In this document: positions 9,383-18,700 of the stretch, one piece after another
Layout: the number at the start of each line of letters is the position of its first letter
How positions within the stretch are numbered: the first letter of the stretch is position 1
Assembly (NCBI RefSeq): GCF_900107625.1
Contig: NZ_FNQK01000009.1
Location: 62,001 to 126,000 of the forward strand
Source of the DNA: Bizionia paragorgiae
Lineage (GTDB): Bacteria > Bacteroidota > Bacteroidia > Flavobacteriales > Flavobacteriaceae
Length of the DNA: 64,000 nt
Direction of reading: 5' to 3'
Position numbers and translations under genes: made by a program
Notes under the pieces: model-generated
What the model was told of the DNA's origin: nothing
The model's database searches: none
What the model saw: the letters and a program-made list of their open reading frames with translations, nothing else

Positions 9383-10203
9383 AACTGAATGTCCATTACT
9401 TTAGAAACCATTTCACTGTTGTTTAAAGAAGCGTAAATCCAAACACCATCTTTTTTATATAGAATAGCATTTTTGTCTTTAACCATAAATACATCTTTAA
9501 GATCGGTTGGAAAAAGTAATACCACCTCATTAGTTACCGAATTGCTAACCTCATACCCCCTTGACGTTTTCGTTGCTTTAAACACCGTTTCTTTTAAAGG
9601 TGTTGTTAAAGTCACCGTATCCTTGGTTCTTTTTACGGTATTGGAAGATTCATTAGACCGTGACTCGGTAACTTCCTTAGCGTCTTTTAAGCTTGTAATC
9701 TCTTGTTTAAGGGCTTTAATTTCTTCTTTTATTTTAGTCGATTCACTGACCAATTTAATTTGATTTTCGTCCGGTCTGTAACTATAATTTAAAGCAGCTA
9801 AGGACTGCGAAGCGGCTCTTAAAGCTTTATTAAATGCAACATCTCGAAGTTTATCTCTTGAGGTGCCTTCATGAGAGCTAAACTCAATATCTTTCTTACA
9901 ATTTTCGAGAACTATAATTAAACTAGTTTTAAACATACTAGACCTGTCTATTACTTTCGCGCTTAAGGCTAAGCACCTATTTGACTTGACGTCCTCAGGT
10001 AGAATATCACTCTCCATATACGTTAGGAAGTTATATTTCTCAAACAAAAATTTTGTGAGTTCATTAAGCCTAAACTCATTAGGTGTATTCAAAAACTCAT
10101 AGCGATCTGGCACAATAACATACTTATAATTATTAAGGTTATGTTGAGCATATCCGGAGAAAAGTGCTAAAAATAGGAAAGTAAAAGCGACTAATTTTTT
10201 CAT
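9379..10203 (-). CDS. secreted or periplasmic protein of unknown function with coiled coil
   Basis: A 274-residue protein with a classical signal peptide ending 'FSGYAQ'. The first 150 residues resemble flavobacterial proteins that begin '...YKYVIVPDRYEFL', with an alpha/beta pattern and cysteines in 'NRCLAL' and 'ENCKKD'. A short Lys/Glu-rich coiled coil follows (about 160-185), then a C-terminal beta region ('VLLFPTDLKDVFM', 'KKDGVWIYA'). I do not recognise a catalytic motif. It is the last gene of a minus-strand cluster, 25 bases after the YjjG-like phosphatase. Confidence 0.6.
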   Translation of the reverse strand: MKKLVAFTFLFLALFSGYAQHNLNNYKYVIVPDRYEFLNTPNEFRLNELTKFLFEKYNFLTYMESDILPEDVKSNRCLALSAKVIDRSSMFKTSLIIVLENCKKDIEFSSHEGTSRDKLRDVAFNKALRAASQSLAALNYSYRPDENQIKLVSESTKIKEEIKALKQEITSLKDAKEVTESRSNESSNTVKRTKDTVTLTTPLKETVFKATKTSRGYEVSNSVTNEVVLLFPTDLKDVFMVKDKNAILYKKDGVWIYASLNNSEMVSKVMDIQF

Positions 10204-10228
10204 AGTATATAATTTGTCATCTACCGTG

Positions 10229-10915
10229 TTAAAGTAGTGTTTTTAGTTCTAAAAGATGGTTAACTTGTTTGATTTCACCAGTAATTTCTGCCTTGTGATA
10301 ATTAAAACAGATGGCATCCAACCCAATATTTAAAGCCCCCATAATATCGGCCTCGAAATTATCGCCAATCATGATGCTAGATTCTTTTTTAGCTTGTGCT
10401 AAATCTAAAGCATAATAAAACATTTTAGGATTAGGCTTTTTAACACCAACCATTTCAGAATTGGTTACTGTTTTAAAAAAATGCCCGATTTTAGAACGCT
10501 CTAATTTACGTTGTTGTGCATCGGCAAAACCGTTGGTAATAATATGTAAATTATATTTTGGTTCAAGATACTCCAAGAGCTCTATTGTGCCATCAAAAAT
10601 ATGATTATGACTGGTTAAATACGTAATATAATCGTCGGCCAGCTTATTAATAACCCTATCGTTAACTGTAACATTAAGCGCATTAAATGTATCGCTTAAC
10701 CGCCCGTAACGCAAAGCGGCTTTATCTACCTGTTCCTCCCTATATAATTTCCAATATTTAAGGTTTATAGGTTCATAGACACTTATAAAATCCTTTAGAT
10801 TAAGGGTGATGCCATTCATCTTAAAGATCATCTCAAAAGTCAAGGATGAATTTTTATCGAAATCCCAAAGGGTATGATCTAAATCAAAGAATACATCTGT
10901 AATACGCTTACTCAT
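10229..10915 (-). CDS. YjjG-family HAD noncanonical pyrimidine nucleotidase
   Basis: A 228-residue HAD-superfamily hydrolase. Motif I is DLDHT (Asp11 nucleophile, Asp13), motif II lies in 'HIITNGFADAQQRKL', and motif III and IV are in 'VGVKKPNPKMF' and 'MIGDNFEADIMGA'. The opening 'DVFFDLDHTLWDFDKNSS' is characteristic of the YjjG subfamily, which dephosphorylates (noncanonical) pyrimidine nucleoside monophosphates and so cleans the nucleotide pool. The start overlaps the end of the upstream gene by 8 bases, which indicates translational coupling. Confidence 0.88.
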   Translation of the reverse strand: MSKRITDVFFDLDHTLWDFDKNSSLTFEMIFKMNGITLNLKDFISVYEPINLKYWKLYREEQVDKAALRYGRLSDTFNALNVTVNDRVINKLADDYITYLTSHNHIFDGTIELLEYLEPKYNLHIITNGFADAQQRKLERSKIGHFFKTVTNSEMVGVKKPNPKMFYYALDLAQAKKESSIMIGDNFEADIMGALNIGLDAICFNYHKAEITGEIKQVNHLLELKTLL

Positions 10916-12206
10916 TTGTAGAATCTATTATAATATTAAAAAGTTCTTTGTAGCCTTTCCATCGCTCACTATTGCTAAAGGTGTAATTATGAAATACTGG
11001 AACAAACTCTCCATTCACTTTTTTAACTTCAGTAATAATTCGGTTTAAAATCATTTTTTTATCTAAGAGCGAGTGGTGTTTTAAAAGCGCAAAATCTAAA
11101 ACATGATAGGTATTAATACGCAGTGGTGTTTGTATTTCGTAGTCTAAATCGAAGAAGAAGAAGGGCGTACAAGTTCCTGCTCTAAACCCCACATGATTAA
11201 TATATCCCATGGTAAAATCTTCCGATATTTCTAATTCGGTTAAGTTGCGATAGGTTTCTGGCAAGTTCAACTTAGAGTACGACTGTCTCGCTGCAGGAAT
11301 ATCCTGATTAATAATACGCTCTAACCGCTCCTTTTCCATTTTCAAGGTGGCTTTACTATCTACTGCAAACAGAGACGATTTAAGGCCTACTTTACAATAG
11401 TCACCCACTTGTTTTATTAAAGAAACGAATCCCGTTTTCTGAACACTATTATTTTTATCATAAGTCGAAAAATCGCCGACTAAAAAGAAAAATATAAACT
11501 TTTGTTTTACATACTTCTGGCGATTTACAATATACCTAAAGGTATCGTAGGGGTCATTTTTAAACCCTAAAATCACCATATATCTCTTATAAACATCTTT
11601 AAATTTAAAGCTAAACAGATCTTTTAGAGTTCCGCCTACAGTGCGCATAATTCCTTTATACTTATAATCGTAAGCCATAGGCACATCGATTACAGGCCTT
11701 ATACTATACTTGCGATTTTGAAATTGGTAATCTGGAAATTGTGTCTGCACTACCTTTAAAAACTTAAACGCCCAGATATCTACTACCGGTTGCTCTAAAA
11801 ACTGATGTTTGTAGGCTAAACTTTCTAAGGCTGTAAAACGTCCGAATTCGTCTTTTACATGCGGTAAATACTCTTCGTACCGACTTAATAAATAAAAAGA
11901 GGCCGAAAAAATATCGAAAGGCAAAGCACTTTGATCGCTATTGGCAAAAAAACATTTGGTTTCCTCCCAATCACTAACTTTTATATCTAAATCACTTATA
12001 CCTTGCTCGAACAAAAGATCATGAGACCGCACAAAAATTTCGTTACCTAATGACTGTCTGGTATAAGACATCTTTAAGCTATCGTGAGCGATAAAATCTT
12101 CAACCGTGGTTGTAAAATCGACAGGAATACCCAAAATTCGAGTACATATTTGCTTAAATATGTATTTTAATCGCGGTGTTATTTTATGTGTGTAAACTAA
12201 TAGCAT
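10908..12206 (-). CDS. polysaccharide deacetylase-family protein, probably altered active site
   Basis: A 432-residue protein matching the Bacteroidota family with an N-terminal 'MLLVYTHKITPRLKYIFKQI' domain (DUF7033-like) and a NodB-like C-terminal half. Family landmarks are 'LSRYEEYLPH', 'PVVDIWAF', the 'RPVIDVPMAYDYKYKG' segment and 'MGYINHVGFRAGTC'. In the relatives I know, the first segment usually has a DVD metal motif and a later 'R-x-HF' histidine; here they read DVP and RQSYS, so metal binding may be lost. It heads a three-gene minus-strand operon. The likely setting is cell-surface polysaccharide metabolism. Confidence 0.75.
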   Translation of the reverse strand: MLLVYTHKITPRLKYIFKQICTRILGIPVDFTTTVEDFIAHDSLKMSYTRQSLGNEIFVRSHDLLFEQGISDLDIKVSDWEETKCFFANSDQSALPFDIFSASFYLLSRYEEYLPHVKDEFGRFTALESLAYKHQFLEQPVVDIWAFKFLKVVQTQFPDYQFQNRKYSIRPVIDVPMAYDYKYKGIMRTVGGTLKDLFSFKFKDVYKRYMVILGFKNDPYDTFRYIVNRQKYVKQKFIFFFLVGDFSTYDKNNSVQKTGFVSLIKQVGDYCKVGLKSSLFAVDSKATLKMEKERLERIINQDIPAARQSYSKLNLPETYRNLTELEISEDFTMGYINHVGFRAGTCTPFFFFDLDYEIQTPLRINTYHVLDFALLKHHSLLDKKMILNRIITEVKKVNGEFVPVFHNYTFSNSERWKGYKELFNIIIDSTNE

Positions 12207-12311
12207 TTAGGGCGATATTCCAGAGGTTAGACATCTTAAGTTCAAAAATACATAACTTAATTTGCAATCAGTCACATGCACCTCATTTTTGTACTAAAAT
12301 TAGGACTAGCC

Positions 12312-13010
12312 TTATAAAAGCCCTTCATCTGCAAAACTGAAATATGTTGATTCGGTAATAATTAAATGATCCAAGACTTTAATATCTAAACTTTGAGCTG
12401 CCACTTTTAATTTATTGGTTATTTGGGTATCGGCGGTACTAGGTTTTAAAGTTCCCGAAGGATGGTTATGAGCCAACAGTAAACCTGTAGCTCCAACTTC
12501 TAAAGCGGTTTTTAATACGAGTCTCACATCGACTAAGGTCCCTGTAATTCCGCCTTTGCTAAGCTGCGATTTCTGAATCACTTTATTAGAGTTATTGAGA
12601 TAGACAATCCAAAACTCCTCATGAGGCAAATCGCCCAAAATAGGCTGCAGAAGTTCAAAAGCAGAGGCACTAGATGTAATTTTATCACGTTGAAGAGCTT
12701 CACCTCCCCTTCGGCGGCGCCCCAGTTCTAAGGCGGCAATAATAGAAATGGCTTTTGCCTCTCCTATCCCTTTAAAAGTCATTAATTGTTTAATCGAGAG
12801 TTTTGCTAACTGACTTAAATTATGGTTTGAACTCGCCAATATGCGTTGACATAATGCTACAGCACTTTCGTCGCGATTACCAGAACCAATTAAAATCGCT
12901 ACCAATTCGGCATCGCTTAACGCGCTTTTACCTTTGTGTAAAAGCTTTTCGCGAGGTCTATCATCGAGAGACCACTGTTTAATAGAAAATGACGAGGACT
13001 GTTTTGGCAT
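12312..13010 (-). CDS. radC: RadC family protein (JAB-domain DNA repair protein)
   Basis: A 232-residue protein. The N-terminal UPF0758 region reads 'DRPREKLL...LSDAELVAILIGSG', a helix-hairpin-helix 'FKGIGEAKA' is at 79-87, and the JAB metalloprotease-like site HNHPSG is at 181-186 with Asp194. Length and motifs are typical. Its biochemical role is uncertain; the family is annotated as DNA repair and also includes mobile-element homologues. It lies downstream of mpl, separated by a terminator. Confidence 0.92.
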   Translation of the reverse strand: MPKQSSSFSIKQWSLDDRPREKLLHKGKSALSDAELVAILIGSGNRDESAVALCQRILASSNHNLSQLAKLSIKQLMTFKGIGEAKAISIIAALELGRRRRGGEALQRDKITSSASAFELLQPILGDLPHEEFWIVYLNNSNKVIQKSQLSKGGITGTLVDVRLVLKTALEVGATGLLLAHNHPSGTLKPSTADTQITNKLKVAAQSLDIKVLDHLIITESTYFSFADEGLL

Positions 13011-13078
13011 ATAGTAAATCTACATTTTTTTTATTAAACAGCCCCTATCTCTTTACCTACTAATAGTTTAACACAAAA

Positions 13079-13116
13079 AAAGGTTCACACTTTCAAAACG
13101 AAAGCGGTGAACCTTT
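13079..13116 (-). terminator. intrinsic terminator of mpl
   Basis: A 10-bp stem (13079-13088 with 13107-13116) is extended by an inner 5-bp stem (CTTTC at 13090-13094 with GAAAG at 13100-13104). Read on the minus strand it is followed by a run of T, and it begins 24 bases after the mpl stop codon. Confidence 0.8.
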
Positions 13117-13139
13117 AGTGTATAATTTATACGTTTGAC

Positions 13140-14495
13140 TTAATTCATTAACGTTTTAACGGTCTCAAAATCCAATCCGCCATAGTTACCAGAACTCATT
13201 AGTAATAATGCAGTATGGTCTAGGTTTTGAGAAAACAAATAGGATTTAAAATCTTCAGGATTGGTATAAATAATTAAATCCTCACGATTAAAAGCGTCGG
13301 CAATTTGCTGATGAGAAATCGCATCTAGATTTTTAATAGCTAAAGCCTCAGGAGAGTAAAAAACGACAGCTACATCGGCGGCATCTAACGCGCCTTTATA
13401 TTCTTTAAGGAAATCGGCATTTAAACTACTATACGTATGCAACTCTAAACACGCCACTAGTTTACTATTAGCATATTGCTCCTTTACGGCTTTAGTAGTG
13501 GCCTCTACCTTACTTGGTGAGTGGGCAAAATCTTTATAGGCGACACTCGTTTTACCTTCCGCTATTTTTTCAAGGCGTTTACTAGCTCCTTTAAACGTTG
13601 CAATGGCCTCGTAAAAATCATCCTCATCAATACCCATATGCTGACAAATCCATTTTGCTCCAGCAAGGTTATTAAGATTATGTTTACCAAAAATTTCTAT
13701 CGGTAGAGCACCTTCTGGTGTTTCTAAAAGTGTCTCCCCATCTTGCACAGTATATTCTGGGGTTTGGTATCCGATTTTACGAATTGGATTTACGCTAGTC
13801 TCGACAACACGTACTACCTCCGCATCTTCAGTATTATAATTTATACTACCGCCATTAACAATACTATCTACAAAAATGCTAAACTGCTCGACGTAATTCT
13901 CATAAGTAGGAAACACATTAATATGATCCCACGCAATACCACTAAGCAGCGCGATATTAGGCTTGTATAAGTGAAATTTTGGTCGGCGATCTATAGGTGA
14001 ACTTAAATACTCATCACCTTCCAAGACTATAAAATCGTTGTCCTCGGTGAGTTTTACCATCACATCAAAACCTTCCAATTGTGCGCCTACCATATAATCG
14101 ACGTCACGGTCATGATAATGCATGACGTGTAAAATCATAGAGGTAATTGTTGTTTTACCGTGGCTACCACCAATAACAACTCTGGTTTTATGTTTAGACT
14201 GCTCGTAAAGAAACTCAGGGTAACTGTAAATTTTAAGTCCGATATCCTGTGCTTTTAACAGCTCAGGATTATCGGCTTTAGCATGCATACCAAGCACAAT
14301 AGCATCTAGGTTATCAGTAATTTTCTCTGGAAACCAACCACATGCTTCAGGTAACAACCCTTTAGCATCTAATCGCGATTTTGAAGGTTCAAAAATAGCG
14401 TCATCACTACCTGTGACCTGATATCCTTTATTATGTAATGCCAATGCTAAGTTGTGCATTGCGCTTCCGCCTATGGCTATAAAATGTACGTTCAT
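13140..14495 (-). CDS. mpl: Mur-ligase family protein, UDP-MurNAc:tripeptide ligase Mpl
   Basis: A 451-residue Mur ligase. The N-terminal nucleotide fold is 'HFIAIGGSAMHNLALAL', the ATP loop is GSHGKTT (110-116), the central domain has 'LEGDEYLSS', and the C-terminal domain starts 'YKDFAHSPSKVEATTKA'. The GSAMHN beginning separates Mpl from MurC. Mpl reattaches the recycled peptide L-Ala-gamma-D-Glu-meso-Dap to UDP-N-acetylmuramate in the cytoplasm, saving wall peptide. A minus-strand -7-like box (TATCTTTA, 14514-14521) lies 19 bases before the start codon. Confidence 0.88.
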   Translation of the reverse strand: MNVHFIAIGGSAMHNLALALHNKGYQVTGSDDAIFEPSKSRLDAKGLLPEACGWFPEKITDNLDAIVLGMHAKADNPELLKAQDIGLKIYSYPEFLYEQSKHKTRVVIGGSHGKTTITSMILHVMHYHDRDVDYMVGAQLEGFDVMVKLTEDNDFIVLEGDEYLSSPIDRRPKFHLYKPNIALLSGIAWDHINVFPTYENYVEQFSIFVDSIVNGGSINYNTEDAEVVRVVETSVNPIRKIGYQTPEYTVQDGETLLETPEGALPIEIFGKHNLNNLAGAKWICQHMGIDEDDFYEAIATFKGASKRLEKIAEGKTSVAYKDFAHSPSKVEATTKAVKEQYANSKLVACLELHTYSSLNADFLKEYKGALDAADVAVVFYSPEALAIKNLDAISHQQIADAFNREDLIIYTNPEDFKSYLFSQNLDHTALLLMSSGNYGGLDFETVKTLMN

Positions 14496-14655
14496 GTCCT
14501 GATTTTGTAGGCGTAAAGATACTTTTTTTAGGACGAAATTCCGAATGCTTTTTCGCCTGAATTATCAGGACTTTCTAGCTCTCGAAATTTATAAGAATGA
14601 TAAATTCTGAAACCTTTTGAGGGGCTTTAATTTCACTATAATAAGGCCATAGTCT

Positions 14656-15608
14656 TTACAAGTTATTTATTTCCTGTTTTTCAGAAGTAAACACAGCTCT
14701 ATCAGGTAATTCAGAAATGGCTTTATTAATATATTTCAAAGCCTTGCTCTTATCCTTTTGGTGCTTGTAAATTTGTGCCAGACGGTAATAGGCCCATGCT
14801 TTTGGTACGCCATCCTGAACACTATACTGCTTTAAATACACTTGCAAACATTAGGCCCCTTTCTCTAACTGTACATTATATTCTGCACAAACCTTTCCCA
14901 TTTGGTAGTGCAAAGCGTTGCGTTGGTGCTTAATATGCGCGGCTTCCATAACACTAATGGCTTCCTGAGGTCTCCCTTCCTTTTCGTAAAGTGCGATTAA
15001 CTTATCATAACAGGTCACCGAGCCGCCAACAGAAATAGCTAATTTATAATAAGTCTCAGCCAATTCCGGTACGTTGTCGTACTCGTAAATATAGCCTTTG
15101 GCTAGGTAGCCATCTACTGTGGAAAGGGTCTCTAATTCTTGAGCATATTTTAACGATTTACTTTTACTACCTCCTATTATACCGGGCAACTGCATATACA
15201 ATTCTACCAACGCCCATCGGGTATCGATATGAGTAGGATCCAATTCGGCGGCTTTTAAAAAAGCTGCTTTTACCTCTCCAATAATTCCCAAAGCCCTAAT
15301 CTTACTTATTGAGAGCGCCTTCATACCTAAGGCACCACCGTATTTATAATGGTAATTTGCATTCTCAGGACCTTCACTTATTAAAAACTTATAGTGTGTT
15401 ATAGCTGTATCCCATTTACTTTGTTGCGCATTGGCGTCACCATACAACTCTGCAGCTTCCAAGTGCTTTGGATTTTTAGCTACAAAAGGTTCTAGAACCT
15501 CAGCTGCCTTTTTATAGTCCTTATTTCAAATAATTGTTTAGCGTCATCAAACGACGATTGCCCAAAAATTAAAATGGGAAAAAGGACTAGAACTAGTAAT
15601 ACTCTCAT
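14656..15608 (-). pseudogene. TPR-repeat periplasmic protein gene, broken by frameshift and stop
   Basis: Read on the minus strand from ATG 15608, the gene opens with a signal peptide (MRVLLVLVLFPILIFGQ) and 'SSFDDAKQLFE'. A one-base deletion near 15525 then shifts the frame: adding one A restores E-N-K-D-Y-K-K-A-A-E-V-L-E, which joins TPR-like sequence running to 14854. An in-frame TAA at 14851-14853 interrupts it (EKGA-stop-CLQVYL), and the same frame continues with another TPR motif (WAYYRLAQIYKHQKDKSKAL) to 14656. Two independent lesions argue for a real pseudogene, although sequencing error in an A run could explain the first. The intact product would have been about 317 residues, periplasmic, probably a scaffold. 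Confidence 0.8.
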
Positions 15609-15775
15609 ATTTAATTTAAATTAGAGCTAAAATAATATTCTCATTGGTATTGTTTTTGATTATGGTACAACAATTAAAAGTTACACCCACTAAAACGATA
15701 GGTTTACTCATTTAAACTCGGGGTTAACACATTTCTGATTTGTTAACCAAGCGTTTTAGTAAAACTTACTTTAAA

Positions 15776-18700
15776 ATGAATTTTATGAACAAATATATCA
15801 CCTTATTAATGGTAATTCTTTTTGCTGATTTTTCCTATGCTCAAGATCAAACCTATACCCAATTATGGGATGCTGTAGAACAAGAAGAGATTCAAGGCTT
15901 GCCTAAATCGGCTTTAAAAACAGTAGAAGCTATTGAAAATAAAGCCGTCGCAGAGGGTAATGACCCACAAAAGATAAAAGTGCTACTTTTTAAAGCTAAG
16001 TTTGCTCTGATTTTAGAAGAAAATGCGCAATTACAGGTCGTAAATGCCTTTAAATCGAAAATTAACGCGAGTACAGCTCCTACTAAAAACCTATTAGAAA
16101 ACGTATTAGCAAATCTCTACTGGCAGTACTTTCAAGCTCATCGTTATCAGTTTTACCAACGTACAAAAACAAACGAAAAAGTAGACACAGGCGACTTTCG
16201 TACTTGGGATTTAACCACACTTATAGAAGAGATACAACTGTATTTTGATCGTTCTTTAGAACAGAAAAACCTACTCCAAAATACTGATTTAAGTGATTAC
16301 AACGTGTTACTAAGCCAAGAAAAAAGCTCTAAATTATACAGGCCCACACTATTTGATTTTTTAAGCTATAATGCCTTAGATTTTTATAAGGCTTCAGATG
16401 CTAGCGTTACTAAACCTGCCGACCATTTTAAAATAGATGACCCAAAATACTTTAGTACCAAACAGCAATTCTCTGCTCTAAGCATTGCAACTTCTGATAC
16501 ACTTTCAGCCCAACGACGTGCTTTAAAGATATACCAAGACCTCATCGCCTTTCATTTAAAAGATGACGACGATACCGCATTAACAGATGTAAATATTAAC
16601 CGCCTCCACTATGTTAATTCTAATGCTGTTAATCTCGATTCCGACGACCTATTATATAAGGCCCTGAAAAAGGAAATAGAATCCACCAAAGGCACTCCAA
16701 GCGAAGCACGCTATAGTTATGAACTCGCACAGTTAGCATTCAAACAAGGGTATCAATACACGCCTCAATCTAATCCTGAATGGCGTTGGCATCTTAAAGC
16801 TGCCTTAGAACGGTGTAATCAAGTTATTAAAACCTACCCTAATACCGAAAGTGCCGAACGTTGTGAATATTTAAAACAACGCATTTTAAGTACAAGTCTT
16901 AACATACAAACAGAGTCCAACTTACCTATTAATAAAAATGCTAAATTATTAGTTACCTATAAGAACATTCAGCACTTAGAATTTTCAGCTTATGCCCTAT
17001 CGGAAAAGGAAATCAATCGTTTTAATGACCTTCATAAAACCGAAGAACAAAAGGCTTTTATAAGTAAGTTATCTGCAACAAAAACATGGAATGCACCTTT
17101 AATTGATGAAGGCGATTATCAGTCGCACGCTATTGAAATTTTATTGCCAAAATTAGATAATGGTCGCTATTTAATAGTAGGTACCGCGGATAATGACAAG
17201 GTAAAAATTGCGCATAGCCTTATTCAAGTTACCAATACCGCTTTTGTAGAATACCAAGACGACGGCTTTAAAGTTTTTCAATTTATAGATCGAAATAACG
17301 GCAAGCCACTTAGCCAGGCAAAAGTAACTATTAGCTATGAAGACAAAAGCAAAACACAAACAAAAACAACGGATGCCTTTGGTAAAATACAACTAAAAGA
17401 CAAAACAAGACGACGTAATAAATTTAATATCGCTGTCACTAACGGGTCAGACAAAGCCGTATTTCAAAACTTATATACGCGTGGGTACTACCATAGAGAT
17501 ATCCCAAAAAAAACAAGCTATAAGTCCTTTATATTTACCGACCGTAGTATATATAGACCTGGGCAAACCGTATTTTTTAAAGGGATTGTTATAGATACTG
17601 ATCGCAATAGATCGCAAGTGGTTAGCGGTTATAAAACAAGTGCTAAATTGATAGATGTTAACGGTAAAGAACTTAGTGGCTTAGAGCTTATAACAAATGA
17701 CTACGGATCGATTTCCGGAGAATTTATTCTTCCAAACACAGGATTAACCGGCCCGTTTGCTATTCGCTTACAAGAGAAAAATGAAACGTATGGAATAAAT
17801 AGTCAAACCTTTTTTAGTGTTGAAGACTATAAACGCCCGAAATTTAAAACGGCTTTTAAACCCATTACTGAAACCCTAAAAATAAACGACAGTGTTACCG
17901 TAACAGGAGAAGCCTTAGCTTTTGCTGGAGCTACTATTAGTGATGCTAAAGTCGTATACCGTGTAAAACGACAAGTGCGATACGCACCATGGTTTTACAG
18001 ATCGCGCTATGCACCGCCGATAGCAGAACAAGAAATCGCTCATGGCGAGACTACAACGAATGGCAAAGGTGAATACAGCATCCCTTTTGTAGCTATTCCA
18101 GATCCTAGCGTAGATAAGAAAGGACAACCTGTTTTTAGTTATGAGGTCACTGCCGATGTTACCGATATAAACGGAGAAACTCAAAGCACGACAACCACTA
18201 TAAACGTAGGGTATCATACTATAACAGCGACACTAAGCAGTCCTAAACAATTGGATAAATCTAACAAAAAACAAAGTCTTCAATTAGCTACAAAAAACCT
18301 AAACGGCCAATTTGTATCCGCAACAGGCGTATTAAAAATCTATAAACTTCAGGCACCAAACTATGTTTTAAGACCAAGACCATGGGAGGCGCCAGACTAT
18401 AAAAACTTTAACAAAGAGGAATTCAAATCGCTTTTTCCATACGAAGCTTATACCGATGAAGACCACAGTGAAAACTGGCAAAAAGGCGCTATAGTTTTTG
18501 AAAAAGAGGTAACTACCGACTCCCTAACTACTATTCCCTTAGGTTCTATAAAAGGTTGGGATTCTGGCGCGTATATTATTAGTTTTGAAACGAAAGACCC
18601 TTATGGTCTTCATGTTAAAACAGAAGAAAACACAGTGGTTTACAGCAATAAAGATCGTGTTTTAGCGGATAATCAACTCTTTAATGTGACCACCAATAAA

